Position numbers and translations under genes: made by a program. The notes under the pieces are model-generated. The model was not told the DNA's origin. It did no database searches and saw only the letters and a list, made by a program, of their open reading frames with translations. A stretch of 60,000 bases of DNA, from positions 16,108,621 to 16,168,620 of the forward strand of contig NC_049982.1 of NCBI RefSeq assembly GCF_000003815.2. The letters are read 5' to 3'. Positions 10,801 through 20,000 of this stretch are shown piece after piece (positions within the stretch are counted from its first letter, which is position 1; each line of letters opens with the position of its first letter). The stretch is from Branchiostoma floridae. Taxonomy: Eukaryota > Chordata > Leptocardii > Amphioxiformes > Branchiostomatidae.

Positions 10801-12975
10801 CACCTGGTGAGTCTGTACTGTAGGGACCAAACTTCATACACCTGGTGAGTTTTGTAGTGTAGGGACCAAACTTCAAACACCTGGTGAGTTTTGTACTGTA
10901 GGGACTAAACTTCATACACCTGGTAAGGCCACACCGATTTAATTTCTTGGTTCACGGATTCGCTCGCTCCTATTTTTTGTGAAAAAAAATAAAAATAAAA
11001 ATTACCCCTCAGCAAATTTTCACCATTAATGAAACCATTCACCAACTTTCTGGTGTAGCAAATTGGCCTCTATATTATAAGCTCCTTAAAGTGTGGGTAC
11101 AGGTGCTGTTACTGTACAAAAATAGTGTTTTTGTACTTTTTTCAAGCTGAAAACTTTTTTTCTTTATGTTTTGGATTAGCCGTTACCTTTATCCCAACCA
11201 TTTTACGATTTTTATTTTTATTTCGCCCTCTCGCTCCATATTTTTTATGAAAAAATCCGTGAACCAAGAAATTAAATTGGTGTGGCCTAAGTTTTGTAGT
11301 GTAGGGGCCAAACTTCATACACCTGGTGAGTTTTGTACTGTAGGGACCAAACTTCATACACCTGGTGAGTTTTGTACTGTAGGGACCAAACTTCATACAC
11401 CTGGTGAGTTTTGTACTGTAGGGAACAAACTACAAACACCTGGTGAGTTTTGTAGTGTAGGGACCAAAGGGACCAAACTTCATACACCTGGTGAGTTTTG
11501 TAGTGTAGGGACCAAACTTCATACACCTGGTGAGTTTTGTACTGTAGGGACTAAACTTCATACACCTGGTAAGTTTTGTACTGTAGGGGCCAAACTTCAA
11601 ACACCTGGTGAGTTTTGTACTGTAGGGACCAAACTTCAAACACCAGGTGAGTTTTGTACTGTAGGGACCAAACTTCAAACACCAGGTGAGTTTTGTACTG
11701 TAGGGACCAAACTTCATACACCTGGTGAGTTTTGTACTGTAGGGACTAAACTTCATACACCTGGTAAGTTTTGTACTGTAGGGGCCAAACTTCATACACC
11801 TGGTGAGTTTTGTAGTGTAGGGACCAAACTTCATACACCTGGTGAGTTTTGTACTGTAGGGACCAAACTTCAAACACCTGGTGAGTTTTGTACTGTAGGG
11901 ACCAAACTTCATACACCTGGTGAGTTTTGTAGTGTAGGGAACAAACTACAAACACCTGGTGAGTTTTGTAGTGTAGGGACCAAAGGGACCAAACTTCATA
12001 CACCTGGTGAGTTTTGTAGTGTAGGGACCAAACTTCAAACACCTGGTGAGTTTTGTACTGTAGGGACTAAACTTCATACACCTGGTAAGTTTTGTAGTGT
12101 AGGGGCCAAACTTCATACACCTGGTGAGTTTTGTACTGTAGGGAACCAAACTTCATACACCTGGTGAGTTTTGTACCAAACTTCATACACCTGATGAGTT
12201 TTGTAGTGGAGGTTCAGTCACTGTTGAAAAGAAGATGCCCAGCCTTTCCCAGATATTGTGACAGCTGCAGTCTTATTTCAATTTCTTAAAATGTTGTAGA
12301 GATGAAGCTTGTACAGTTGTCATGCTTTTCCCTAATGCCTTGCTATAGGATTTAGAGTTGGCATGAGCAAAATGGTAGACTGTGTAGCCACATACTACCC
12401 AAGCACTAACATCTGATCCAGTATTCACTTTGCACTCCCATGACTTAATCTCCCATCTATCCTGTTTTCTACAGGTGTCAGCCTCCCTTCCATAGGAGAT
12501 GGGAAAGGTGTCATGTCTGCTGCTGCCCAAACCAACGTCCCAGATGAGGACATGGGAACAACGTTGCCCCAAGTGAGTGTTGTATTTACATAGAAAATGT
12601 TTCTAACTGCTGTGAGTAGTAAACTTTGTAAGAGCCTTGGAAAGAAAGACATAATGTTTCTTGTTGTATGACAGAGGGAGTAATGAGTGATTGTCTAGTA
12701 TAACTTCCTTCCCAGAGACAGAATGGCTGAAACTGTAGCAGCTACTCTCCAGTCCTCTAACAGTTTGTTCTCTCCATCATGCACACCAGCTGCAGTTTGG
12801 CACCACAAGAGTGGGGAAGTCCACATCAGATACCGTGACCTTCAAACAGCCGAGCGACAAGTCCAAAGTCCGCAGCACCAAGCGGCGCCAGAAGACTGAC
12901 CGCAACACGCTGAAGGACAAGAAGTCCCAGAAACGGCGCCGTGACAGCTCCGGACTCTCGTCACCTGACTTGTGA
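7889..12975 (+). CDS. Unidentified basic, proline/serine-rich protein with internal repeats (multi-exon)
   Basis: Proposed coding exons: 7889-8151, 8279-9480, 12475-12572 and 12790-12975. All junctions are GT-AG and phases match (2, 1, 0), giving 582 aa. The first exon begins after an acceptor at 7863-7864 with a pyrimidine tract; the ATG at 7889 opens it. The protein starts basic and proline-rich (about 1-90), continues with a lysine/arginine-rich charged part, then four imperfect repeats of about 40 residues (see 8808-9285), and ends in a strongly basic segment rich in KRRQK/KKSQKRRR-like runs, suggesting a nuclear or nucleic-acid-associated protein (inference). I recognise no named family. 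The exon-2 frame does not stop at 9480: it stays open to 10823 through 35 units of the 39-bp array, adding 13 residues per unit. Which donor is used is undecided. At the 3' end a strong donor (12972) overlaps the last codons, so splicing to an exon at 13598 with another C-terminus is possible. Confidence 0.7.
8808..9285 (+). repeat. Four imperfect ~40-residue protein repeats in exon 2 of the unidentified gene
   Basis: The translated exon shows a motif repeated four times: YTPDWEEEG, a variable spacer with S/Q, then SGH(L/Q)SR-x-(S/D)NTPTME. The third and fourth copies are more diverged (DLDVEEDGQ; SGQLSRQDSTPITD). The repeats are acidic at the start and polar at the end, unlike the basic flanks. 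The pattern is conserved in protein more than by simple DNA slippage, which supports a translated exon. Function is unknown. Confidence 0.8.
9454..10926 (+). repeat. 39-bp minisatellite, first block (~38 units), each with a splice-donor consensus
   Basis: Unit of 39 bp (13 codons), read in the gene frame as TKLHTPGEFCTVG. The first, most diverged unit starts near 9454 within exon 2. Every unit contains CTG before GTGAGT or GTAAGT, a near-perfect vertebrate-type 5' splice site, and ends in TTTTGTACTGTAG, which looks like a weak acceptor. The frame stays open until a small deletion near 10810 introduces a stop at 10823. A few more units follow before the MITE at 10927. Unit variants (GEF/GKF, CTV/CSV, KLH/KLQ) are mixed, as expected from unequal exchange. 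Confidence 0.95.
10927..11287. mobile_element. MITE with TAA target duplication, Harbinger-like, inside the minisatellite
   Basis: A 361-bp insertion interrupts the 39-bp array. Both ends carry the inverted repeat GGCCACACC(G/A)ATTTAATTTC, continuing with TTGGTTCACGGAT. TAA lies directly outside each end (10924-10926 and 11288-11290), and the array resumes exactly where it stopped, so TAA is a target-site duplication. A 3-bp T-A-rich duplication and GG-starting termini fit the PIF/Harbinger superfamily. The interior is AT-rich and non-coding. The element is younger than the units it splits. Confidence 0.88.
11288..12200 (+). repeat. 39-bp minisatellite, second block (~23 units) with a higher-order repeat
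   Basis: This is the continuation of the array after the MITE. A 9-bp insertion (AAAGGGACC context) occurs at 11461 and again 516 bp later at 11977; 516 equals 13 units plus 9 bp. Flanking variants match too, so a 13-unit block was duplicated as a whole. The last units are degenerate, and the array fades near 12200. Each unit again carries GTGAGT or GTAAGT. The nearest good acceptor downstream is CTACAG at 12469-12474, which opens the next exon. Confidence 0.92.
12475..12572 (+). CDS. Exon 3 of the unidentified plus-strand gene
   Basis: It begins after a pyrimidine-rich acceptor ending in CTACAG and ends at GTGAGT (12573). It enters in phase 1, completing a glycine codon with the last G of exon 2, and reads VSLPSIGDGKGVMSAA and onward to GTTLPQ, leaving in phase 0. 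Any in-array donor joins it in the same phase, because each unit is 13 codons long. Confidence 0.7.
12790..12975 (+). CDS. Exon 4 of the unidentified gene, basic C-terminus
   Basis: It starts after CACCAG and reads LQFGTTRVGKSTSDTVTF, then a long lysine/arginine-rich run, ending SSGLSSPDL with TGA at 12973-12975. The same bases form a strong donor (CTT before GTGAGT at 12972). If used, the transcript would skip this stop and join 13598 in phase 2. The basic run resembles bipartite nuclear localisation signals. Confidence 0.65.
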   Translation: MQFGTTRVGKSTSDTVTFKQPSDKSKVRSTKRRQKTDRNTLKDKKSQKRRRDSSGLSSPDL

Positions 12976-13145
12976 GTTGGGTGTAACAATGGGCACCTTA
13001 CCATCGTGTCCATGATATTTATTGGCAATGGTTCGGGTAACTACATGTGTATACATTTTATGTTTAACTGTGCATTATTGTGCATTATGTTTGTCCCATG
13101 CCTTTTTTGCATGTACAACTCAGTATAGAATATTTAGACACAAAT

Positions 13146-13336
13146 TACTGTAATTCCTGATTTTTTCAATGTTCACGGTTTTCATGGTGATGACTGTAAC
13201 ATGAACTTATCATTACCGATAACGAATCATTTGTCATAGTGACAATAACATATAATTCGTTCACCGTGAACATTTAGTTCCGAGATTTTTTCAGATCGTG
13301 AAAGTTTGTATCGAGAAGACAAAGTGAATTACAGTA
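13146..13336. mobile_element. MITE with TACTGTAATTC termini
   Basis: A 191-bp segment begins TACTGTAATTC and ends with its inverse GAATTACAGTA; related blocks (GTTCACGG and CCGTGAAC) are inverted internally. The ends are close to those of the element at 20062-20278 (TACTGTAAATGC), so the two probably belong to one family. The terminal TA may be the target-site duplication. No coding capacity. Confidence 0.65.
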
Positions 13337-13597
13337 TGCTAAAAAACAGAATAATATGACATTCCTTACCTTATTGCACAGTCCCAAATGCAATGTTTAG
13401 ACAAATCATGCTGGAACATCAGAATGGCATAGATCTGACTTTGAGTTTTTTATCATACTACGGTCCCAAATAAGATGTTTAGACAAATTATGCTAGAAAA
13501 CAGAATCTGATTTTAATATCCCCACCTTATCGTTCAGCATCAGGTATATGTGAGTCATAATTATTGTTCTACTGCAATACTGCAACAAAACCTACAG

Positions 13598-13709
13598 GTG
13601 TTGCACGCACAGTTGGGGTGGGGAAGGGGACGTCAGGACCAACTCCACAGACAGGAGGCTCTCGTCTCTTACAGACTGTCCAACCTCTCCCACTGCACCA
13701 TCGATCTGA
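13598..13709 (+). CDS. Possible alternative last exon of the unidentified gene
   Basis: An acceptor CCTACAG ends at 13597. Joined to the donor at 12972 in phase 2, the frame reads through GGEGDVRTNSTDRRLSSL and ends PTAPSI with TGA at 13707-13709. A second AG at 13611-13612 keeps the same frame. Another frame stays open longer (to 13884), but the proposed phase does not select it. Only splice-site logic supports this exon. Confidence 0.35.
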
Positions 13710-14509
13710 TATGTTTGCGCCGTGCAGTGAGAGATGGCTGCCCTGCACCCGATCTGCCAATCGGGATGTCGGGCCCCATCCTCACTTCACCCCACAACCA
13801 TGTCAGGTTGTTGCAGTGGTGGGAGGGTGGACTAGTCTGTCAGGGACTTGTGTCTCCTGTCTGTGTGAGGGGGTCTTGTACTGAACTGGAACTAACCCAG
13901 CTGTGGTGGAACTGTACTGTGTGGTCTGACTTGTCCACTGCCTGTTACACTACTGTAGGGGTGTGTCCAAGTCCTGTAGGTCCTATTACATTTAATAATT
14001 GTAATAATTGTATATAACTTATGTGTACATTTAAATGGAATGTCAATATTACATGATGTAGAATTCCGTAGCTAAACTATCCGTGGAAGTAATTCTTGGT
14101 GTTATATGTTATCACTATATAGACAGGCTATGCTTCATAGACTTTATAGGGTTTACAATTTAAAGTTGTAAAGAGCAAGTAGATGTGACAAACATACAAG
14201 GCAGCATGGTTGGAAAGAAACCCTCCATTTAACAGAGATTCTACTTCACACTTCCTTTACAAATGTGTATTTCTGTTCATTACAAAATTATCTGTATCAT
14301 AAGGGTCCAACATAACTGGTTGTAGAGTCATATGATGTCTTACCTCAAAATGAAGCAATGTGATATGCTACTGATCTGAATTGTATATTTATTGCCGTCC
14401 TTGTTGCATTCTGCCATGAAAATCTAAATTTGTGTACATATGTTAAGTGTAATATGTACATACTTGGGTGTGTTGCACACTATCAGTGCCAGTTAATATG
14501 TCCATTGCC

Positions 14510-14515
14510 AATAAA
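14510..14515 (+). promoter_or_regulatory. Polyadenylation signal AATAAA for the plus-strand gene
   Basis: AATAAA at 14510-14515 is followed within 30 bases by a T/G-rich stretch. It lies about 1.5 kb past the TGA at 12975, or 0.8 kb past the alternative stop at 13709. It is the first canonical signal I noted downstream of the last proposed exons. Confidence 0.5.
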
Positions 14516-14589
14516 TGCAGCTATGTGGGATATATTTTGGCTCAGTCTCCATTCTGTTAGAGCCGTGTAGGACTGTTGCCCCCTGTCCT

Positions 14590-15060
14590 TGGTGCTGAAA
14601 ATCAAATCGACAAGAACAGTCTCTGAGGGACATGCCAATAAGACTCTAATCCACCCCTGGTGCTAAATAACACATCAGAAACACTGGTGTCTCTGACTTA
14701 CACATCAACAAGATGGGTAATCCTGTCCCTGTGCTTAATTTCATACCAGGAAGACGTTTACACCCAGCCCCTGGTGTTGAATTGCAGACCAACAAGAATG
14801 ACATCCCAGGCCATGGTGCTATATGACACCAGAACCAGCAAGATAAGTGCCCCTGTCTCTGGTGCTGGATAACACAAACAAGACTGATGACCCGATCATT
14901 GGTTCTGAATGACTCACCAACAAGGCTGGTGCCCTTGTCCCCAAAGATGAACTACACACCAAGAGGACTGGTATCCCTGTCCATGGTGCTGATTGACATA
15001 TCATGAAAACTTGTACCTATGTCCTTTTAGTTGAACAACACACCAACAATACCGGTGCCC
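14590..15060 (+). repeat. Decayed tandem repeat, ~40-46 bp period
   Basis: The core GGTGCTGAAT with flanking ACACCAACAAGACTGGTG and CCCTGTCC recurs at about 14591, 14659, 14730, 14773, 14815, 14861, 14901, 14945 and 14985. Steps are mostly 40-46 bases, with two near 70 that suggest loss or insertion. Copies differ strongly from each other, so the array is old. It lies just past the polyadenylation signal. Confidence 0.75.
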
Positions 15061-16836
15061 CTGAGTTTTAAACGGTAAGACCATATGAAGTATCACAAAT
15101 TGTCTTTACAAATTGGTTTTTAATCAGTGGTAAAATAAGTCGTTGATTAGGTTTGAATATTTTTATTCCATGAGTACAAATTCTATCCATCATGGCCTTA
15201 ATCAAACCGTGCCACAGTGTGCCTAGATAAATGACGAAAATATCACAGCAATGTCAGAGCAACAAGAAGCACTTCTCTGTTACACACCATGGTCATGACA
15301 AAGTCGGAGACAATGCGGCGCTACAGGACTCTACACGACCTAACCTAACACGTCTCTCCTGTGTCTGGCACAGATGTGACATGGCACAATGCTACAAATA
15401 CTTACATGGGCAAATGTGTAGACTATTCCTGGTTGAATCGAAACCCGCAGGGGGACTTTTTCTTGACAATATATTATTCAATGATTGCTGTCAAACAGAG
15501 AAAGGAGTCAAAGAAAGTGTTTTGCCATCTTTTCATAGATAATGAAACCATCTTGTGTCTCCATTTTTTTCAAGCCACTTCATAATCTGCTTCCTCCCCA
15601 GTTCTGTCGTAGTTTATCACTAGATTTTTCTCAGCTAGCGTTCTTCACGTTGTTTTACCTACATGTATTACGTACACAATAGTAGCATAGTCAACATTAC
15701 AAAATGACGGAAAGCTGATATAAAATCGTTCCTATGTACAGCTATCAAGTTGCAAACGCACATGCCATATGCACGTCATGATATCATTGCGCCTTCGAGC
15801 GAGCTGCAGGAACAGTCGCAACTAATCTACTGCTTTCGAAAATTCAACAGATGGTGATAGTTTTGCTGTAATGTTGTGGATTATTGTAGGGACAGTCTAA
15901 GGTTTGGTCACTCCAGCACGTGGATTTCATGGTAGTTTGGAGGTCGTCTACTATTTGCCTCAGTCAGCTTCCAGCTCTCTATTCCCGACCCTTCCTGGAT
16001 ATGAGGAGACATACATAAACAGTCATTGGACGCGAAGTATTCGACCTGTTACTCATCACCTTTCGCTTGGAGCTGATAACGTAATAACAATGTAGAAGCA
16101 TGACACTTTTGTTAGGGTACTAAACGTTGAATAGTGTTATCGTATCCTTGTATCCTATAACTCTGTATTACAAACTCGGTCCAGTCTGTACAGCCTACAA
16201 ACTGGTATTGAATGCAATAGCAAAGAGCAGCATGTACATCAATAATCAATAATGCTATAATTAAGAATGTTGTGATGCAAACAAACAAAGCTAACAAACA
16301 GAGAGAAACAATGCAAGAACGCATTACACAATGGTTAGCGCACGAAACGATGGGTAGATGCAGGTAGATGCTACAATGGTCCCATGACGTACCCTTGTCT
16401 GTACCGGGTTTCCGCTGTCATCCAGAGGGGAGTTGTTATCAGAAGTCTTCATCTGCTGGTCCTTCACAGAGTAGGCCGGCAGGGCGTGTATTAGTCCTAC
16501 AGGGAAGAACAACAGTCTTCTTTTGTCTACAATGCTCTGCTATTGCACACAATGCACAAAACTACAAATGCACTGTAGTTTACCATTACACATCTCACTA
16601 CAATAACTGTGCTGTAATGGAACAGGGTACTCCGCAATACATTATACAGGCATTTACTCTTGTCCGACCACGGGACAATCTATCACGTGCACTTAGGTAT
16701 ACACGATTCTTTAATGTTGATAAGTCAACTTTCATTGTTTAACTGTTGATCATGTTGCTACTTGTTTCATATGGAATGTGTAATACCTGACTTATCAGAG
16801 GATATTATACAATATTTCAAACATGTATAATACAAG
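15061..16836. other. Intergenic / 3' flank of the receptor gene
   Basis: No exon recognised. For the minus-strand receptor gene that ends at 16837, the complement of TTTAAT at 16710-16715 gives ATTAAA about 120 bases past its stop, and TTTATT at 15162-15167 gives AATAAA about 1.7 kb past it; either could serve polyadenylation. Short open frames here (15231-15585, 15904-16095) show no protein-like composition. Confidence 0.4.
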
Positions 16837-17036
16837 CTACTGCTGCGTACTTGGATACGAGAGTCCGATGGAGTAAGGGTCCTTGTCCAGTCTGGGGGGA
16901 GGGCGGGGCTTCAGCGTCCCGTCCAGCTCGTCCAGCTCCAGGGACATTTCACGGGGCTTCTCCTGCGCCTGCGCCATGGGGCCGTGCTTCGGCGGGAGAG
17001 GCGGCATTGGCTTCGATACAGGCTCGCTGGAGGCAA
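16837..17036 (-). CDS. Exon 11 of the KIRREL-like gene: cytoplasmic tail
   Basis: The acceptor CTACACAG is followed in phase 1 by VASSEPVSKPMPPLPPKHGP, an acidic patch (SLELDELDGTLK), PRPPPRLDKDPYSIGLSYP, and STQQ with TAG at 16839-16837. Two proline-rich SH3-ligand motifs and two tyrosines fit a signalling tail of this receptor group. High GC and frame-specific codon bias support coding. Confidence 0.75.
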
Positions 17037-20000
17037 CTGTGTAGATGGTTTTACAACGTTAGCTATCATAGTCAGGTGTTTCAGTGGTAAGCCCAAAGGA
17101 GATGAAGGCCTTCGCCACATCAGAAAGAGAAGATAATGAAATCATTGTCCAATCTGTCATCTATCAGAAGAGGCAACACCCCAGACCTGACTCCTGGTCG
17201 CTGATGTGACACCTGTTCCTCCGCACCAGCAGGACGGTCACCACGGTGACCACGATGAGGATCAGGACAGTCGCGGTAACCACGGTGATGAGGAGCACCT
17301 GGGAGTCTTCAGAAAACAAATTTAAATAAGATTGTTCAGTTTGGACAGCTTGAAATAAATACATTTGGTGGGTTTAAAGATCAGGAAACACAACTGGCAT
17401 TATTTCTGCGATCAACAACAGAAGTACCTTGTATTTCTATGAGGAACTCCCGTTGGTCCGAGCCGAACATGTTGGTTGCCTTACAGACGTAGCTGCCCGC
17501 CTGGCCAGCGCCGACTTCCCGTATCACCAGTGTGCTCCTCCTGCCCCCAGTCATCGGTACCTCCCGCACGCTGACGGAGTCCTCTTCCGCACCCAAGAAG
17601 ATGGTCTCTTTACCTGAAGACACGCACGGGTATGTTTGGACAATTGGTGGGTTCAAAATGCCCTAAGGGTTTAACTGCCCGATGAGCGTGAACAAGGTAC
17701 GGGAGATTCGAAGGTTTAAAGTAAGTCTGTCTTCTTCACCATTTCTGATTGTTTCTCAAAGTAAGATCAATACTTAATTTCTTATACCTAATACCCAAGA
17801 AGAAAGGAGAAAGGGTAAAAACCATGTCAATCTCCAAACATGTATTGCAATCAAATTTCCATGTGTTCCTAGAATTTCTAAAAGCCTCATGATGTTACCA
17901 GGTTCGATCAGTTGTAATAAGGTCTTTTACAAGCACAACGCCGATCCGGCGAGAGTGTACATACTGTATACGTTGTAGGTGACATCGAGACTCACCATTG
18001 GAATCCCTCCACAGCCAGGTGATGACCTCCGGCCGGGGGTCGGACCGGACCTCACACACCAGGGTCGCGTCTGTCCCCTCCGTGACGAACAGCGTCTGAC
18101 CGGACCGACCTAGAACATCAGGTCTTCCTGTCATGGAAGATAGTAACATGGTCAGTACAGGTTAGAGAAGGGACTTTTGAATTCAGAAATGAAATTAATC
18201 AATAAAGCCAGTATGCCTTAAAGAGAAGCCATGTGTATTTATCTCCAACACTGTATACCTATGATGTCTATGAAGGTTTCCTTCTGTACATCCGGGAATC
18301 CACGGCCACTAGCGACGCATGCGTAGTCCCCCTCTACATCGTACGTAACTTGTGACAGAACCAGAGGGTTGTTTAAGTAGAAGTTAGTTCCCTTCCGCCG
18401 CCATCTCACGATAGGCTGTGGGTTTCCCTCCGCGGTGCAGTCCAGACTGTAGCCGTCCTGTCCGTACAGCACCACGACCTTCTCAGCAAAGGTGGCTTTG
18501 ATATCCGGGGCGTCTGTCCGAGCAGATCACAGCAAGTATAAGCAGGCGAGTCAGAAGGAGGAGACTGAAAATTCGAGGTACCCTTTCCTTAATTTTTCTA
18601 TCCGTTCTATCCTGCTTCTTCTGTCTGTTATATTGTCTCAGTGCATTTCATTTTTTCTAATGATAAAAAGTCTTTTTACACAGCAACTACTGCTTAGAGT
18701 AGAATGTTATAGTTTGTGTATTAGGTGGTTCAAGCTTAAAACCTTCCTCGATTTGACTGCGTGTTGGTACATAAATTGTTTGACCGAACAGAAGCGGGCT
18801 TCTGACAAGACTACTAACATACGTTACTACCAAATCTCTCCACCAAGTCAACTCACACTGAACGTCAAGTGTCGTTCTCGCCAGTCCGTCAGGTAAAACG
18901 CCGTTCTCCGCCTTGCAGCGGTACACCCCGGCATCGGACTTCTGGACGTTGCTGATGAGTAGACTTTGTCCCCTGGTGTGGTTTATGTAAAACAGGTAAT
19001 TGTTACAGGCATATATATCCACGAACACACTTGTCCAATATCCTCACTCTGAACACTCGGTTTTGTAGAAAGGTGCCTCACCTAACCTCCCCCCGCACCA
19101 CAGACGCCTCCCCGAGCTTCTGCCACGTGACCACAGCAGGCGGGTTGCTGCTCACCACACAGGTCAGGTTGACGCTGTGTCCCGCCTTGACTCGCATGGA
19201 CGTCACCAATACACGGGCCTCAGGTGGAACTGTTCGGAAGAAAAAGATCATGGACGCTGTCATACATGTACATGTTAGGCTTACGCCACATTTCCACACC
19301 GGGGCCTGGCCGAAAAGTATGATATAAAAGACACCAAACTTTACTAGACGTAAGAGAATACTACTAACAGTTGGCATTATCTGTATATATTTGCACGTAA
19401 AAACGTCTTTTCTTTTTTCGTTTCCACAAACAGCCCGGCCGGGCCCTGGTTTGGAAATGCGATGTTAGCCTAAGCATGTGATGAAGGATGTGATAGTTTT
19501 TTGCTTCCAGAACGAACCTAGAGCTCTATGGCAAACTATGTTTAGTGCTGAATGACGTGATAACTGAGGGTAGTTAGACACCAACTCACACTGCACGGAG
19601 AGGATCTTGGAGGCAGTTCTGGGCTCCACGAGAGTCGGGAGGCCCTGGTCGGCCCGGCAGGAGAAGTTGGCGGCGTTGTCCCAGCGGGACACGAACGGGA
19701 TGGCCAGGCTCAGGGACACCTCGTTATTCTGTGGTGACGTGTTGTGCGCAGACTCCGGCAATCTGAAGATTGGTTCATACATCTAATATCATACATGTGT
19801 CAAGCAAGGAATCTGGGAAGCAGTTTTCCCCCTCTCAATTTTTGGCCTACCCTTAATGTTTCCATTTACTTTTTTTGGCGGGGGGGTATCATGATGCTTC
19901 ACGACGGAAAACATTCAATATATTTGTTTTCTGTTTAAAGTCTGATTTTTTTGCGTAGAATCCTGAGGTGGAAAAGTCTCTCTTCCCCGGCGCAAGTTTT

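Noticed and set aside
9454-12200. CRISPR-like regular repeats
   Set aside because: Units are head-to-tail without unique spacers, and the genome is eukaryotic; it is a minisatellite.
13550-14017. 155-aa plus-strand frame
   Set aside because: Its frame does not match the phase of the upstream donor; the shorter frame ending at 13709 does.
15231-15585. Two overlapping plus-strand frames of 74-103 aa
   Set aside because: Overlapping frames with no domain, no conserved composition and no splice sites.
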